64,000 bases of DNA from Prostheceraeus crozeri. Lineage: Eukaryota; Platyhelminthes; Polycladida; Euryleptidae. The notes under the pieces were generated by a model. The model was not told the origin of the DNA, ran no database searches, and worked only from the letters and a program-made list of their open reading frames with translations. Within the stretch, counting starts at the first letter, position 1. Each line of letters opens with the position of its first letter. The position numbers were made by a program, and so were the translations under genes. Positions 34,063-46,078 of this stretch are shown here, in pieces. The stretch lies in the NCBI GenBank assembly GCA_907163375.1, contig CAJQUW010007001.1, positions 248,001-312,000 of the forward strand, given 5' to 3'.

Positions 34063-36480
34063 AATATATATATATATTTATATTTGGCTGTATTTATATA
34101 GCGCTGTACTCAAAGGAGGCTCACAGCGCAAAACGAGTACAAAAATGCAAATCACAAGAAAAATAAAGTCAAAAGAAATTAAGAGAAAACTTTGTTCATG
34201 AGAATCTTTCTCCAGCAACGTTTGAAAGTCAATAAGCTGTTAGCATTTCGAATGTCTTGAGGGATGCTGTTCCACACTGTAGGGCCATTGAAATTGAGTG
34301 CCCGACCACCTCGAGATATTGACTTGATGGAGGGCACATCAAATAGACTATTGTCCTCAGATGAACGCAGATAGCGTGACGGGCGACGAATATGAAGCAT
34401 CTTTGACATAGGTGATCGCAAATGGTATCTTTTGTAGCACAAGCAACCAACCTTCAGTTCAATGCGCCGAAGAATCGGAAGCCACTTCAGCCTCTTTAGG
34501 TATGGCGTAATGTGCTCACGGCGATTGACTTTAAGTACTAAACGCACACATGCATTTTGCACTTTTTGCAATTTCTTGAGTAGCTTGGATGGCACACCAC
34601 AGAGAATATTATTGCAGTAGTCCAACCTTGTAAACACCAATGAGGTAACGATCTTCTTTAACGCCTCTGTTGACAAATAGTGTCTGATGGAGTAAAGTCT
34701 TCGAATCTCAATGAAGCATGCTCTACATATCATGTTGATATGTTCATTGAATTTCAATGTAGAGTCTAGAACTACTCCAAGACATTTAACACTTTTGCTA
34801 ACTTTGACCTGACTGTCACCAATCCGCAATTGAGAAATGGAGCAATGTTTGTGGTTGGGAGTACAAAATACAATCGCTGTAGATTTGAGCTCATTCAGAT
34901 GAAATCTGTTACAAGTGAGCCAATGTTTCACATCATCAATGCAGTCTTCAATCAAACTGGTTGCAGTACAAATTTCACTGGGGATGGTAGACGTATGAGT
35001 GAATATATCATCTGCGAAAAAATGATGTTTTACACCATGCCTGTCAAGAACACGCGACAGGGTCGACATATAAATACCGAAGAGAACCGGACCCAATACT
35101 GATCCCTGAGGCACTCCACAGGGCATGATATAGGGTTCTTAATAAAAATGATTCACTTTGATGATCTGCCATCTATCATTCAAATACGACTTAAACCACG
35201 AAAGTACAACACCACTGAGACCGACATCAAATTGTAGTCGATGTAGCAGTATGTCATGATCAATGGTATCAAATGAAGACTTGAGGTCTAAGGAGACAAA
35301 AACGGTCACTTTTCCAGAATCCGCAGCGGTGAACAGGTCGTTTAACATAAAATTCAGAGCAGTTTCCGTGCTGTGGTTACTGCGATAAGCCGATTGATAT
35401 GCATTATACACGTATAAATGATTCCGCTCTAAATGGTCATGAAGCTGTGAGAGAACTGCTCGCTCCAATAACTTCGATATGTATGATATGTTTGATATAG
35501 GCCGATAATTGCACAGCTCATCATGGTTCATATTGCACTTCTTCAGACGAGGTTTCACATGTGCAACCTTCAGCATATCTGGTACCAAACCCGTCTTTAA
35601 TGAGTCATTAATGATGTTGACCAAAATAGGGGAGAAAATATCCGAGAACAGAAGGAATGTTAGTGTTGGGAGAGGATCAAGATCACATTTTTTCACCCCA
35701 TTTTCCTTGATCACAACATAAAAGTCATCCGTGGTTAATTCAGAAAACACACTGAGCGAAGGCGGCCTACACGCGTAGACCTGTCTCGACCGAAGATAAT
35801 CGTCCTGCGGGTCTTGTTGTAATAGATCATTACGAATAACATTGATCTTATTAGCGAAAAAATCGCCAAATACCTTGGGTAAAAGTTTACTTGAATACTT
35901 CGATGGAAGCGTATGCGGCGATAATTTACCAATAAGTTCATTTAGAAGTCTATACACGCTTTTATCATCACAACACAGATTAAACTTAGCAGTATAGTAA
36001 TTCATCTTTGCATCATCCACAAGTTTACATAAATTTCGCTTTGCCACCCCAAAAGCTAGCTTATCAGCTTCAGACTTGGATTTTAGCCATTTTCTCTCAG
36101 CACGTCGTTTCTCTCTCTTTCGCAATTGGAATTCACTCGATATCAACTTATACCAAGGAGAAGTTTTCTTCGGATAAACTCTTCTACTGAGCAGCGGAGC
36201 ATATTTATCGAAGCACTCGCGCAAAAAACCAACAAAAGTAGATACCGAAGGCGAAGGTACATCAGATAAAAACTGCACAATATCGTTTTTCATTCCATCG
36301 GTATCAATGTTATCCACACGTCTGACAGGTATTAATTTGACAGAATTGCTCGGAGCAGGGAACTGAAAATCACATAGAACAGGAAAATGATCAGAACAGA
36401 ACATGTCGTGATTGACCATAAAAGATTTCAAATTATTATCATTTTCACGATACAACACCCAATCTAAAGTATGACCTCGG
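34063..36480 (-). mobile_element. L2-like LINE, 5'-truncated, inserted in the mariner transposase
   Basis: The 3' end has a TA-rich tail (34062-34078 on the plus strand) and a TATATAGCGCTG..CAGCGC stem typical of L2/CR1-group 3' ends. The 5' end is truncated inside the endonuclease domain at about 36480. Both flanks are parts of one mariner-type transposase on the same strand, which fixes the insertion. One in-frame stop is the only break seen in the remaining ORF2, so it is relatively young. Confidence 0.85.
34179..36480 (-). pseudogene. L2-like LINE ORF2, endonuclease C-terminus plus reverse transcriptase
   Basis: The frame begins in the endonuclease with GHTLDWVLYRE and SDHFPVLCDF, then has a linker, then reverse transcriptase motifs NYRPISNISYISKLLERAVL, QSAYRSNHSTETALNFML, SLDLKSSFDTIDHDILLHRL, SWFKSYLNDR, CGVPQGSVLGPVLFGIYM, the catalytic HHFFADDIF and the tail KLQKVQNACVRLVLKVN, HITPYLKRLKWLPI and GPTVWNSIPQDIRN. 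A single in-frame TAA at 35139-35141 separates the 489- and 315-codon open parts, which are in the same frame. Upstream, the open frame runs without a stop into the mariner fragment (to 36608), a chance chimera. Confidence 0.85.
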
Positions 36481-36964
36481 TTATGGGTGTCAACAGTCCA
36501 TACAACCTTGTTATGATTAACACAGCCATTCAAAGTGATTTTAGACTCGTCGGACCAGGTGATAAGATCCACGAAATTAACGCCTTCGTCCATCTTTCGA
36601 AGGATCATATCGCATATCTCAAGGAACGGTTGAAGTCATCATCGGACAACTCATGAAGTAAGCGTGGAATGTAGGGTCTGGCCTTCAAATCATGTATCAG
36701 TCTCTGGATGGAGGAGCGACTAATTTCAGTAATCGACGACATTCGACGAGTTGATACTTTATTCTCTTCATAGTAGTGATATAGTAATATATCTTTATTG
36801 AAGTCTTACATATCAGGAATCGGTAAGAGCTTTTACAAAGAAAATTAAAGCGCGTCGCTGGCTGAAGGTCACAGTAAGTCATAGGGTTGAATGATGCAGG
36901 GAAACACGTCACACAGCACTGCAGAAAGATGTTGGAGAAGGTAAAGCAGGCACAGACCTTGGAT
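36480..36964 (-). pseudogene. Mariner/Tc1-superfamily transposase, N-terminal half, broken
   Basis: The minus strand reads TRRMSSITEISRSSIQRLI, LKARPYIPRLLHELSDDDF and, after a TGA and frame change, FVDLITWSDESKITLNG and VNHNKVVWTVDTHN. This corresponds to the second helix-turn-helix, the linker and the first catalytic Asp (S-D-E) of the same transposase whose C-terminal half is at 33543-34062. A hAT terminus at 36965 abuts the upstream side, where the right inverted end of the mariner would be. Confidence 0.65.
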
Positions 36965-37125
36965 TAGGGCTGTGAACAGCGTTTCCAAAACTGCGCGGAA
37001 TTCAGGAATCGTCCGCGCAGCGCGGAAATTTGAGTGGCTCCGCGCATAAGGATGATATTTATTATTAGTTTTGCAGATTGAAAGCTGACATGAATGATCT
37101 TATTTGTTCTATAATGATAGATATA

Positions 37126-37268
37126 CAGTAAATCACATATAACTCGCCAGCTCTGCGGAAGTCGCTGGCATGACGAGTTAACCGTATTTCCTGTTATAAC
37201 ATACGTCTGCAGGGAAGCGAGCGAACCGACGAGTTAAGCATATGTGACGAGTTAGCCGTGGTTCACTG
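37126..37268. mobile_element. pogo/Tigger-type MITE, 143 bp
   Basis: Termini CAGTAAATCACATATAACTCG-like and, inverted, CAGTGAACCACGGCTAACTCG-like agree at about 17 of 21 positions. The element is flanked by TA on both sides (37124-37125, 37269-37270). GACGAGTTA words repeat inside. There is no coding capacity. Confidence 0.75.
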
Positions 37269-39064
37269 TATGTCCAACATTTTCGCACCGAATTTTCCTC
37301 GGTACCTAGTGAATTGTCTGAAGCTATTTAATATTGTGATAACGTTGAGTGTATGCTGAATATTAATTTTGCCCTTTTCAGATGCTTTGTGTCGGTTTTA
37401 TTGGAGACAACATGAAAGATACAACAAATTATTATAGTGTGTCATTTGTTGAAAAAGCTTTGAATAATATGGGACTTGAATTAATACAATATTTTTGTGT
37501 TACTGAATATTCTCAAAACAATCGAGCATTTTTTTAAATGTTCCGATATATATTTTTTTCAGTTGTATCTATGACGAAAAATATAAATATAGTACAAAAG
37601 AAATTTATGTTTTTATTTTCGTTTAAATGCAGTTTGATAATCGTTCTATTGTTCCTGTTGCGTTATTCTTCCTGTTTTGCTTACAAGTTGCTCGACCATG
37701 TATTGCAAGGAGAGGGGTCGAAGAAAATTTTTATTGATTTGACAAAATCCATCTCCAGAAGACAACGATCTGGATAATCAAGAACGTATGTTTCCTTTTT
37801 GTCAACGTGTCAGCAAGGTAGATTGTATCTGTTATCTATCGTTTCCTCTTAATATTTCCATCAAAAATGCTATAATGCCTTACCGAAGTCAGATTAACTC
37901 AATTTGAATGTTTAATGTTATTTTGACGATCTAGTAAGCTTAGACCTTAAAACATAGTATGTATTACACGTAGTATACATAGTAAAACGTCTATAGGAAC
38001 GGTTTCATCTGCCGAGTGTGTTCTGGCTCCAGGAGATGACCTGATGACTCCATGGAAAAGTATTGGTGACCGTGGCTAATAGATCCACAAACAGCTTGAA
38101 AAAAGCGGCACAACTGGATTTGGATTGAATCAGGAAAGCGAGAGGACTACTCAATTGCCTTGTCATGGGTGTGGTAACGATGGTTTGGACTTTACTTGGC
38201 AACGGTATTGGTTCCTGTTGGGCTCCTCGCTTCTATGAGCTACTACTGCTTATGATTGTGGAGGACACCCCTATCCCTGAGACTCCTGACTGCTAATCTG
38301 TCCCTGAGACGTAAGAATCAATGCCACTGAGAGCGCCCCTGATAGTGAAGGATTTCGTTAGGAACCAGCATTACACAGGTACAAACGAACAGTTAAGAGT
38401 TTAATAGGTTTCCTCTTTTTAATAGCAGTTATGTCCCTTGTCGGCTGAATTGAGAGTACCTGTATTCATTGTAACATATCAAGGGGTCTCCAAGGGTGGT
38501 GCAGGGCTGCGGTTACTTTGGTACTCAGTCTTGTGATTTTTTTCTTCATCATGGTATTTCTGATATAAGTTGTATTGTAATTGACTTCTTTATTTTTTTT
38601 CTAGCAATGTGTGTCACCAGAGAGATAAATAATTAATGTTTGAATCGTGATAGTTCATGGAAATTTTAAAGATTATCACAAACTGCTGCAAGGTTTTGGA
38701 CGGTAAATATATAAGAATCATATGGGATCCCAAAATTTACGGATTTCGACCTAATTTAGAGGCAATTTTTGAATTCCTCATGACATTTAACCCCTAAAAT
38801 TAAGCTTTAGTGGAAACCTGCCGTCGTACCACATCGCAGTAAGATGTTTGAGAGGTTCGCATCGTATCAGTTGTTGGTTTGCAGCCCACTTCAGGATCGA
38901 TTTGTTCGATGGCCAGTTTAGCGAGGCGGAACACGGAAAGTCAGTGTGTGTTTACCTAAGACAATCTTAAGCCTCCATGTAAAAAAGGGTGCACATTCGT
39001 GATGTCACACTAACTAAAACTGGAACACACTAAAAAGGTGGACACTATGATTTAGATATTGTTA
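37269..39064. other. Non-coding left interior of the 36965 hAT element
   Basis: AT-rich sequence to about 37800, then mixed composition. No domain recognised. Open frames 37538-37777 and 38005-38202 are hydrophobic or low-complexity and not convincing. Confidence 0.4.
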
Positions 39065-40485
39065 CAGTATTGGCCATGGCATTAGTAATTTTTAATTATC
39101 TTGTAAAAAAGAGTGAAATCATCATTATACCAAAATATGCACATGTATCATCGATTATTTGATTACAAAATATCAGAAAACAATGTAACACGAAAATCAA
39201 GGAGCATCAATACAGGAAAATCAATGCTTCGTAGCGTGTCCTTTGTTTTTCAAAACTTTTTTGATGCGGTTTGGCATTGAAAATACAAAGTTTTTGCACA
39301 GTTGGGCACTGATGTCACGGCACCAAACAGACTTTATCACTTCCTCAAGATGACTGAGGGATGTGATTTCAATCTTTGATATTTTTTCCTTCATAATCGC
39401 CCACAAATTTTCAATCTGATTCAAGTCGGGTGAGTAACTCGGCCAATCAAGCACTTCGATCTGATTGGTGTTCAGTCACTCAGTCACAGTTTTTGCTTTA
39501 TGACATGGTGCGGAGTCGTGTTGAAATATCTCGCATGATAGGACATTCATCCAGAGAGGCACTTTGTCACACAGAACATTCTGGTATCGTTGAGAATTCA
39601 TCATTTGACCTTTTGGGACAAAATAGAGACCACCGCAACCACCGTAGGAGAAACATCCCCAAACCATAATTTGTGGGCAATCCTTTACGGTCGTTGTTAC
39701 AAATCGCGGATCGTAGGGATTTGATGCAGGAGGTCGACGGACAAGGCCCTGCACATTATTGAATTGTCTAAAAGTACTCTCATCGGAAAATAGCACTTTT
39801 GCCCAGTCTTCCGATGTCCAATGAGCATATTTTCGGCAAAATTCAATACGGCGTTTCACAGCTGCCTTCGGCATCAAGGGCTTTTTCGACGCGATGCGAG
39901 ACGGTGGCTTGAGATCAACCTGTAATCTTCTTCTGATGGTGCGTGTCGACACGTTGGAAAACGAAGGAAGCACAGCTTTGACTTTAGAAGATGTAATGAA
40001 AGGTTGACTATTCACCAATCGCTTCAAAAGAGAGCATCATCTCGTTGAGTAGTTTTTCTATTCGGACCTTTGCGCTCTTTACAAATCACTCCGTAGATAA
40101 TGCGATTCACTGTAGAGCAAGACAATAACAATCGATCGGCGATTGCATTTTGTCGATAACCTTCTTCGTGTAAAATAAGAACTTGAGCTTTTAAAGTTGC
40201 GCTGATGTCAGCTTTCCTACCCATGTCAATGAGAATTCGTCGATGTATGAGAATTTGTGACGCTTCACCTACTTAACACTACAGGTTGCATGAAAGTAAA
40301 ATCTATAAATTACCATAGAAAGCTGACATTTCTTCTCTAATGAATCAGCATAAGAATTTGAATAAAGAGCGTCATAGAAAGTCAACAGATTCAGTCACTA
40401 TGAGAGTTATATTTAGATGCTAATGACCTTTTATCTCTACCAAATCGTATTTTGCAAAAAATTTCTAATGCCATGGCCAATACTG
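39065..40485 (-). mobile_element. Tc1-like transposon, 1421 bp
   Basis: Inverted ends begin CAGTATTGGCCATGGCATTA on both sides (21 bp exact) and the element is flanked by TA (39063-39064, 40486-40487). It encodes a Tc1-type transposase on the minus strand with DD34E spacing. It lies within the 36965 hAT element just upstream of that element's transposase start, so it is the younger of the two. Confidence 0.9.
39221..40224 (-). pseudogene. Tc1-like transposase (DD34E), one frameshift and one stop
   Basis: The reading starts MGRKADISATLKAQVLILHE with a paired-type helix-turn-helix. One base shift near 40025-40030 leads into LVNSQPFITSSKVKAVL, and the catalytic domain carries VLFSDESTF, IFQHDSAPCHKA and DLNQIENLW, with 34 residues between the second and third acids. 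An in-frame TGA at about 39473-39475 stands where Trp would fit. The usual N-P-I-E is N-Q-I-E here. Ends at 39221. The two defects make this copy inactive but it is well preserved. Confidence 0.85.
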
Positions 40486-40578
40486 TATATAATGATTTCT
40501 CACAATATTTCACATATTCGATTAGCGCACTACATGATTAGTTCCCTTATGACACTTATCACGTTCTCTTTTTCAGCG

Positions 40579-41700
40579 ATGGCTAGATTTACGGATTGGT
40601 GCGAAAGCTGGGTGAACGAGAGGGATGGTAACAATGATCTTATCGGTTCATGGTGCCTTGCTGGTGATCCAGGGAATGCTTTTTGTAACTTGTGTAAATG
40701 TATCATTTCTGTGAAAAGTGGTGGAAAGACACGTCTGATTGAGCATTCAAAAACTTCAAAACATAATAAAAAGGCGGTATCCATTCGCAATACGTCAAAA
40801 ATAGTACTGAATATCGTTCCACGCAACCATGATGAGCTTTCCGATAAAATAACAGATGCGGAGATATTGTTTGGCGTACTTCTTGCTGAAGAAGATATGG
40901 CTTTCTTGAAAGCTGATAGCATTCCTTCGACGTTATCAAGAATGTTTCAGGATAGTAAAATTGCGTCAAAAATGAAGATCGCTCGTCAGAAAGCAACTTA
41001 TGTTGTGAATTTCGGTGTTTCACTTTATTACAAAGAGATCATTTCGGAACAGTTATCTAATCATTCCCCATATTCTCTCCTCGTTGATGAAGGGAGCTTC
41101 GGTGACAGGAAATGGCTAGCAGTTCTTTGCCGTCATTTAGTTGACGGAAAAGTCATTACAGATTTCCTTTTCTTGAAATCTGTCAGCAAAGTTCGTGCAA
41201 GCGATTTAAAAGAACATCACTTGTCAGGATTAAGTGAGAGAAGCATCAAAATTCAAGATTGCTTAACTGTTATGTGCGACAGCGCAAATGTGATGCGTGG
41301 GCACATAGGGGGGCTTGTTAGTCTCTTACAACGGGAGATAGCGCCATCGATCCAAGATATCGGCGGTTGTGTGTTGCATCATGTGCACAATGCATGTTCT
41401 CGGGCGATGGCAGTTATTGGTGAGGATTTGGATGACACTTATAATTATTTACGTCATTCGAAGGCTGCATCCGAGTTTACCAAGATCCAAGAAATTCTAA
41501 TGCTTGAGCCTTTAAAGTACATTCGGCGGGTGGAAACTAGGTGGCTTCAGATCCATGCTGTTGTTGAACGCCACATTCAATTGTATACCCCACTACTTGA
41601 ATTCGTCCGTAATTTGTCGGACACTGAAAAGTCGAAACCAAAAGTAAAACGAATTTTGGAGAAGATGGTAGCGCCTGATACTCTCGCTTATCTTGGTTAA
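40579..41700 (+). pseudogene. hAT transposase, N-terminal 374 codons
   Basis: The preferred start is ATG 40579. The frame is open further upstream, but that part overlaps the inverted end of the Tc1 insertion. A BED-like zinc finger is visible (C36, C39, H56, H62). The RNase H-like core begins at LLVDEGSFGDRKW (first catalytic acid region) and continues through CDSANVMRGHIGG (second acid region) and HHVHNACSRAM. The frame ends at TAA 41698-41700; the next part of the protein is in a frame that overlaps by 8 bases (ATG 41693), which indicates a single frameshift. A TTTTTCAG just before the start could be a splice acceptor. Confidence 0.8.
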
Positions 41701-42754
41701 TTATACGTTGTGCCCTCACACCATTTTTCGATTCGAAAAGTTTTTCCAAATCTCCACTCCTATCATTCATCTTTTATATTCTTCGATGAGTGATTTGTTT
41801 ACCGATGTCCTACGCTCATTTGTTCGCCCTTCTCAAATTGATTCGATGGAGAATTTTGATGATATAAAAGATGTTTCTTTTGATCAACAACTCAGCAATG
41901 ATAACCTGATTATAGGTGATGTGGCGAGAAAAGCATTGAGGAATGATGCCATAACAGCTGTCATGCGAGCGAGATTCTTTTTGAAAGTCCGTGAATTCTA
42001 TTCTTCACTTTTACGTGCGCTGCACCATTATTTACCAATTAAGCATCGACTTCTGCGATCTCCACAAATGCTGGATCCACAGAAAGCCGATAGTATTCCG
42101 GAGAAAGATGTTGTGTACGTGGCTAAAAAGTTAGGTTTTGACGGAGATTTTGATTGTCTCAAACTGGAGTGGAGACACTTTGTAAGTGAAAGGTGTAAAA
42201 TTCTTGATGATTCTTCGGTAGAAAAATTCTGGAATAACGAAGAGATGGCGAATCGACATCCTTCTTTGGTTTCAGTGGCGCGTCGTGGTCTCCTAATACC
42301 TCACGGTAATGCCGACACTGAGCGCTTGTTTAGCTCTCTAAGTAAGATTCTGACGAAGGATCGTAATCGACTGAGAGATCCCTCATTGAACGGTCTTCTG
42401 ACCGTGAAAGCTTTTCACTTAGCTCGTGGAATTTCAGCAAGTACACTGACAATCGATGACTCTCTTCGAGATCATGTCCGGTCTGCATGGGTTAAATACG
42501 AACAATATCTGAAACGAGATGAAACATCGAAAGAGCAAGAGAAAGAGAACGTGTTGATGAAATTACGAAGAGAAGAGGAAATGGCACGTAAAGAAGCAGA
42601 AGACGGGGAATGTCGAAAGAGGAGAGAGGAACGTGAAGAGAAACGTAGACTTGCTTTTCAACATATGGAAATGGCAAAGAAATTGATGGCTGACTTGGAA
42701 GAGAGCAGTGAAAATAGTTGCCAGTCACAGAAGAAGAAAAAGAAGAATGCTTAG
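41693..42754 (+). pseudogene. hAT transposase, C-terminal part (353 codons)
   Basis: Continues the protein of 40579-41700 after a frameshift: FEKFFQISTPIIHLLYSSM, then LKLEWRHFV, then the dimerisation region HGNADTERLFSSLSKI and NRLRDPSLNGLLTVKAF. The last 85 residues form a highly charged Glu/Arg/Lys helix, probably a coiled coil (KEQEKENVLMKLRREEEM), ending in a lysine run. The split into two frames suggests loss of function, although the two halves are otherwise open and well preserved. Confidence 0.8.
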
Positions 42755-43350
42755 TTGACTGCTGTTATATTAAATCTCTTTTCTCAGAACATTCGTTTCG
42801 CAGTTAGTTAATTCACAGAAATGTAATCACGTTATTATATGCATTTGTTAAAAAATATTCCAGAATTTCAATCGCTTACGATATGAGCATCCGTGGGTAA
42901 CTAAGATGTCATAATATAGACGGGGATAGTTGCTTCTAAGTTGCATAAAATAATGAATGCGAATTCTTATTTGTTAATGGAATGGTTCTGTAATAATATA
43001 AAGGTACATTTATAATGTTAATATGATTATTAATATATGTGCAATCTGTGCTGTGAATATGAAGTGTTTCCAAGAAACTTTGATATTCTGAGATTATATT
43101 CTAATTATCTTTAGTTATTATTATGATTATGTTAGAAAGTTAGTTGACTACGAAGACTTCCGCAGCACTTCCGTTTGTGTTTGCTTCACGTAACACTCGT
43201 CGCAAGAATAGGCGATCTGCTCTTATCCCACCATAAAATCGCATATAACATTACTTATGGACCGATCTACTTAGTTGTGAATCTTGATGGCTGCGCGGAA
43301 TTCTGTGGGCTGCGCGGAAATTTTTCGCCTGTCAATTGGAAACGCTGGCT
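42755..43350. other. 3' non-coding part of the 36965 hAT element
   Basis: AT-rich; GCTGCGCGGAA motifs at about 43288-43320 mark the subterminal region. No gene seen. Confidence 0.5.
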
Positions 43351-43644
43351 GTGAAAGCAGGAGATAGCGCGCAGGTACTAAGATGCAGACGAGGTGCAAT
43401 GTACAAGGGAAATGTCGTTAGGTTTGAGACGATGACTAAGCGAGTGATAATGGCGAGCGATAGCAGAATAGCAGAAAACGTGTATTGTCCAGCGAGGAGA
43501 ATAAACCCGTAATTGATCCGAAACGCCGTTGACCAAGTGGAGATATATACAGTCAGGTGATGCAAGGGTGGATCAAATATAAGGTAAAACTATGTAAGCA
43601 AATAATGATGATTTAAGAACAGACGAAGCAAACCAAGCAGAAGC

Positions 43645-43926
43645 ATGCCGCTAGGAGGAGCCGTGCATGTGCGGCGACCGCACGACAGCCTGCCAAAGTG
43701 GGGAGGTTCATTCAGCTGTTTAAGAATTTTTCAATCGCTGTTAAGACTTTTTTTCATCGTTGCGAACAGATCTCGGTCTACTAGGAAAATCTTTGTGGAT
43801 GACATGTTCCAGCTCATTAAACTGAGTGTAAATTTTGATGATTGTCCTAACACTAATCGCATCATTTCCATGAAGCAAGTTGTCTGTGAACTGCTGCTGC
43901 ATTTTCGTGGATTGAATACAATCTAA
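43645..43926 (+). CDS. Unrecognised 93-codon frame
   Basis: Begins MPLGGAVHVRRPHDSL and ends HFRGLNTI. Composition is protein-like (DDMFQLIKLSVNFDDC), but there is no domain I recognise, no clear splice signals and no partner frame. It may be a host exon, transposon tail or chance. Confidence 0.2.
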   Translation: MPLGGAVHVRRPHDSLPKWGGSFSCLRIFQSLLRLFFIVANRSRSTRKIFVDDMFQLIKLSVNFDDCPNTNRIISMKQVVCELLLHFRGLNTI

Positions 43927-44981
43927 TGGCCTTAATTTTTTGCTACAATCTGTTATCCATTTTACAAGTCACAACAATCAAAGCATTTAGTTTTGAAATG
44001 ATACTGGCGGGGTTTGTCAACTGCTTTTGCAGTTAAGAGATACCTATGGGAGACAGATGCATCAATTCTGATAAATTCGAACGTTGTCACATGAGAGAAC
44101 ATGGATGAGTACAATGGCATGTCATAGACATCTTAATGAACTTGTCTGTATTGCTGAATGAAGTGAGACTTTTCATCGGTCATGTTTTTTGGGTCACTCT
44201 GTACTGTATAGTTGTCGGTGTTTTATGAATTATAATTTCACCAATCTCTTCATAGGTTTGCCCCAACAGTAGGCTGCATGACCGAAATTCGAAACTACCC
44301 GGTACATCTGCCTGTTTGAAGAAGTTGTCTTTAAGGTTATATTGAAGGTCTATTTAATGCCCAGGTATATTAAAGAATCACGAATGGATGTGCAGTCACC
44401 CATTTCTTGTGTGTTCCCACGCTTAGCTTGCTAGCATGGATCCGTGTGTTGGGTTTGGGGAGGGATGAGTAAAAAAAATATTTTCATTGCTAATTTTTGT
44501 GTTTGGGAGGAACCGAGAATATTTGTTCTAATAGAACAAATTACAATAGAATAGGATTGTAATTGGAATACATCTTAGACAGGAAGATTAATGGCCAACC
44601 ACGACATAACTTCGTCCCATGTCTATTTTAATCGATAGAACCTTCCTAGTAGAATTTGTAAATTTTCATCGCATTTGCAATTTAGTCAACTAAGTCAGCT
44701 TACATTTTAACTTAACTTACCATCCCAAAAATATAAATTCTTACAAGGGTAAATAATCTCCGCGGTGTTAATCAGAGGAAGCACCAACTTTCATTCTTCA
44801 GTGGAATGCCTTCGTCTCGTCATCTTTTCAAATTTAAGCAATTCGTATATCGCAAGGCCGTTAAGCCGTGCACCTTGCATCTGCAATTTGAACATTTCCT
44901 TAATAAGCTAAGTATGTCAGCTTATTGTGGTTCTGTTCTTACGTACGTTCAAACACTGATTGAATTGTTTCACATTTTCAG
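43927..44981. other. Spacer, nothing recognised
   Basis: AT-rich with a few short local palindromes around 44520-44560. No gene supported. Confidence 0.35.
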
Positions 44982-45054
44982 ATGCGAGTGGGGAGCCTCT
45001 AAAGACGAATATATGTCTGCATTGAAAAAGATAATGACGGTTAAAACGATACAA
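44982..45054 (+). CDS. Candidate internal host exon, unknown gene
   Basis: A strong acceptor (TTGTTTCACATTTTCAG) precedes 73 bases that translate, after one base, as CEWGASKDEYMSALKKIM and on to KTIQ, followed by a strong donor CAA/GTGAGT at 45055. Both splice signals are near consensus. No family recognised and no neighbouring exon established. Confidence 0.35.
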
Positions 45055-45799
45055 GTGAGTTGAAATAAGATGCTTTTTTCAGGATGACAGGTATAAATTA
45101 TTAAAGTTTGATCTAAAGTTGACGTTTTGGACATCTCTTGTCTAGTTTCAATAGGATGAATATAGTTGTAGGAAGATAGAAATACTCCTAGAGAGTGCTC
45201 CATGTACGCGAACCTCCGTTGCTGAATGTTTCAACCCTTAAACTTAACCTTCTCTTGGGGAAGGGGAGTGGGCGGAATCATGGAGTAATTCACCAATTCA
45301 CTTTAATGACTTTGAAGTCTTCCATTTTCACTCATCACCCCACGACGCGATCTCCGCAATGTTTACTTCAATTTGAGACCCTTTCTGCTGCTCTAGACAC
45401 CTCAACCAATATTATTCATCAAGTTATCTTTGAAGTCTCTTCCCAGATGAAACTGCAGCAGGGGTCTCACTCGGAAAAAGTAAAAAATGTGAGATGGTGG
45501 CAAAAACTAGCAAAAAGGTAAAAAAAAAATAGCAAAAAAATCAGGATTTCGAGTTTCGACCAGCATTTGCAGTCAGGTGGATGTTTTCTTGATGGTTCAA
45601 TAGAATTGGACCTAATTGTAAAATCAAGAATTACGTATAATTTACACACATACTTTCATCTCAGCCATCATTGACTCAGTTTCGGAAGCTGTCGAAATAT
45701 TTGTATTTTCGAAGCCATCGCCTCGTGCTCCAGTGCATGTATGTCAATGCATCGCAAATCCTTGGACGCCATGGAAATCGCCTATTCATTTCAGCGAAC
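45055..45799. other. Spacer, nothing recognised
   Basis: Mixed sequence with an A-rich patch at about 45520-45540. The 108-codon frame 45195-45521 has no recognisable motif. Confidence 0.35.
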
Positions 45800-45925
45800 T
45801 ATTCTATTGACGTATCTCTCTTGGTAGGGAGATAGTCTGTAGTCGTTAGTTCGAGTCCTGCCAGTCACACATCTTCTGCATGGTAATTTGATCAATCGTT
45901 TATCTTCTGCTAATTGCATGTACGA
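45800..45925 (+). repeat. tRNA-derived SINE-like copy 1
   Basis: It has an A-box-like CTCTTGGTAGGGAG, a B-box-like AGTTCGAGTCCTGCC and a downstream body TGCATGGTAATTTGATCAAT. The body matches the copy at 46079-46215. The tRNA-like head is partly deleted. Confidence 0.5.
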
Positions 45926-46078
45926 TATGACTTCATATGCCTTGGTGCACATGGATCTCCGCTGCTGATCTTGAATTGACAGTCACAATTGTGACGAAAT
46001 GTTTATTGCTGATTATAATTGTAATGACAACCAATGTATGATGGTGAGGGCTTGATCTTGCCAATTGACATCGTCGTA

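Larger units (their letters stand above)
36965..43350 (+). mobile_element. Large hAT element with nested Tc1 and MITE
   Basis: The left end (TAGGGCTGTGAACAGCGTTTCC) and right end share AGCGTTTCCAA as an inverted word, and both subterminal regions carry repeated CTGCGCGGAA motifs (36990-37050 and 43288-43320). Between them lies a hAT transposase. The outer bases of the right end do not match the left well, and no 8-bp target duplication was found, so the right boundary is approximate. A Tc1 element (39065-40485) and a pogo-type MITE (37126-37268) are inserted in the 5' non-coding part. Confidence 0.6.

Noticed and set aside
35139-36608. A single 489-codon host protein
   Set aside because: The first about 45 codons are mariner and the rest is LINE endonuclease and reverse transcriptase; it is a chance fusion across an insertion boundary.
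40417-40578. Longer N-terminus for the hAT transposase starting at 40417
   Set aside because: This stretch overlaps the inverted end of the Tc1 insertion (to 40485) and gives hydrophobic nonsense; ATG 40579 directly precedes the conserved part.
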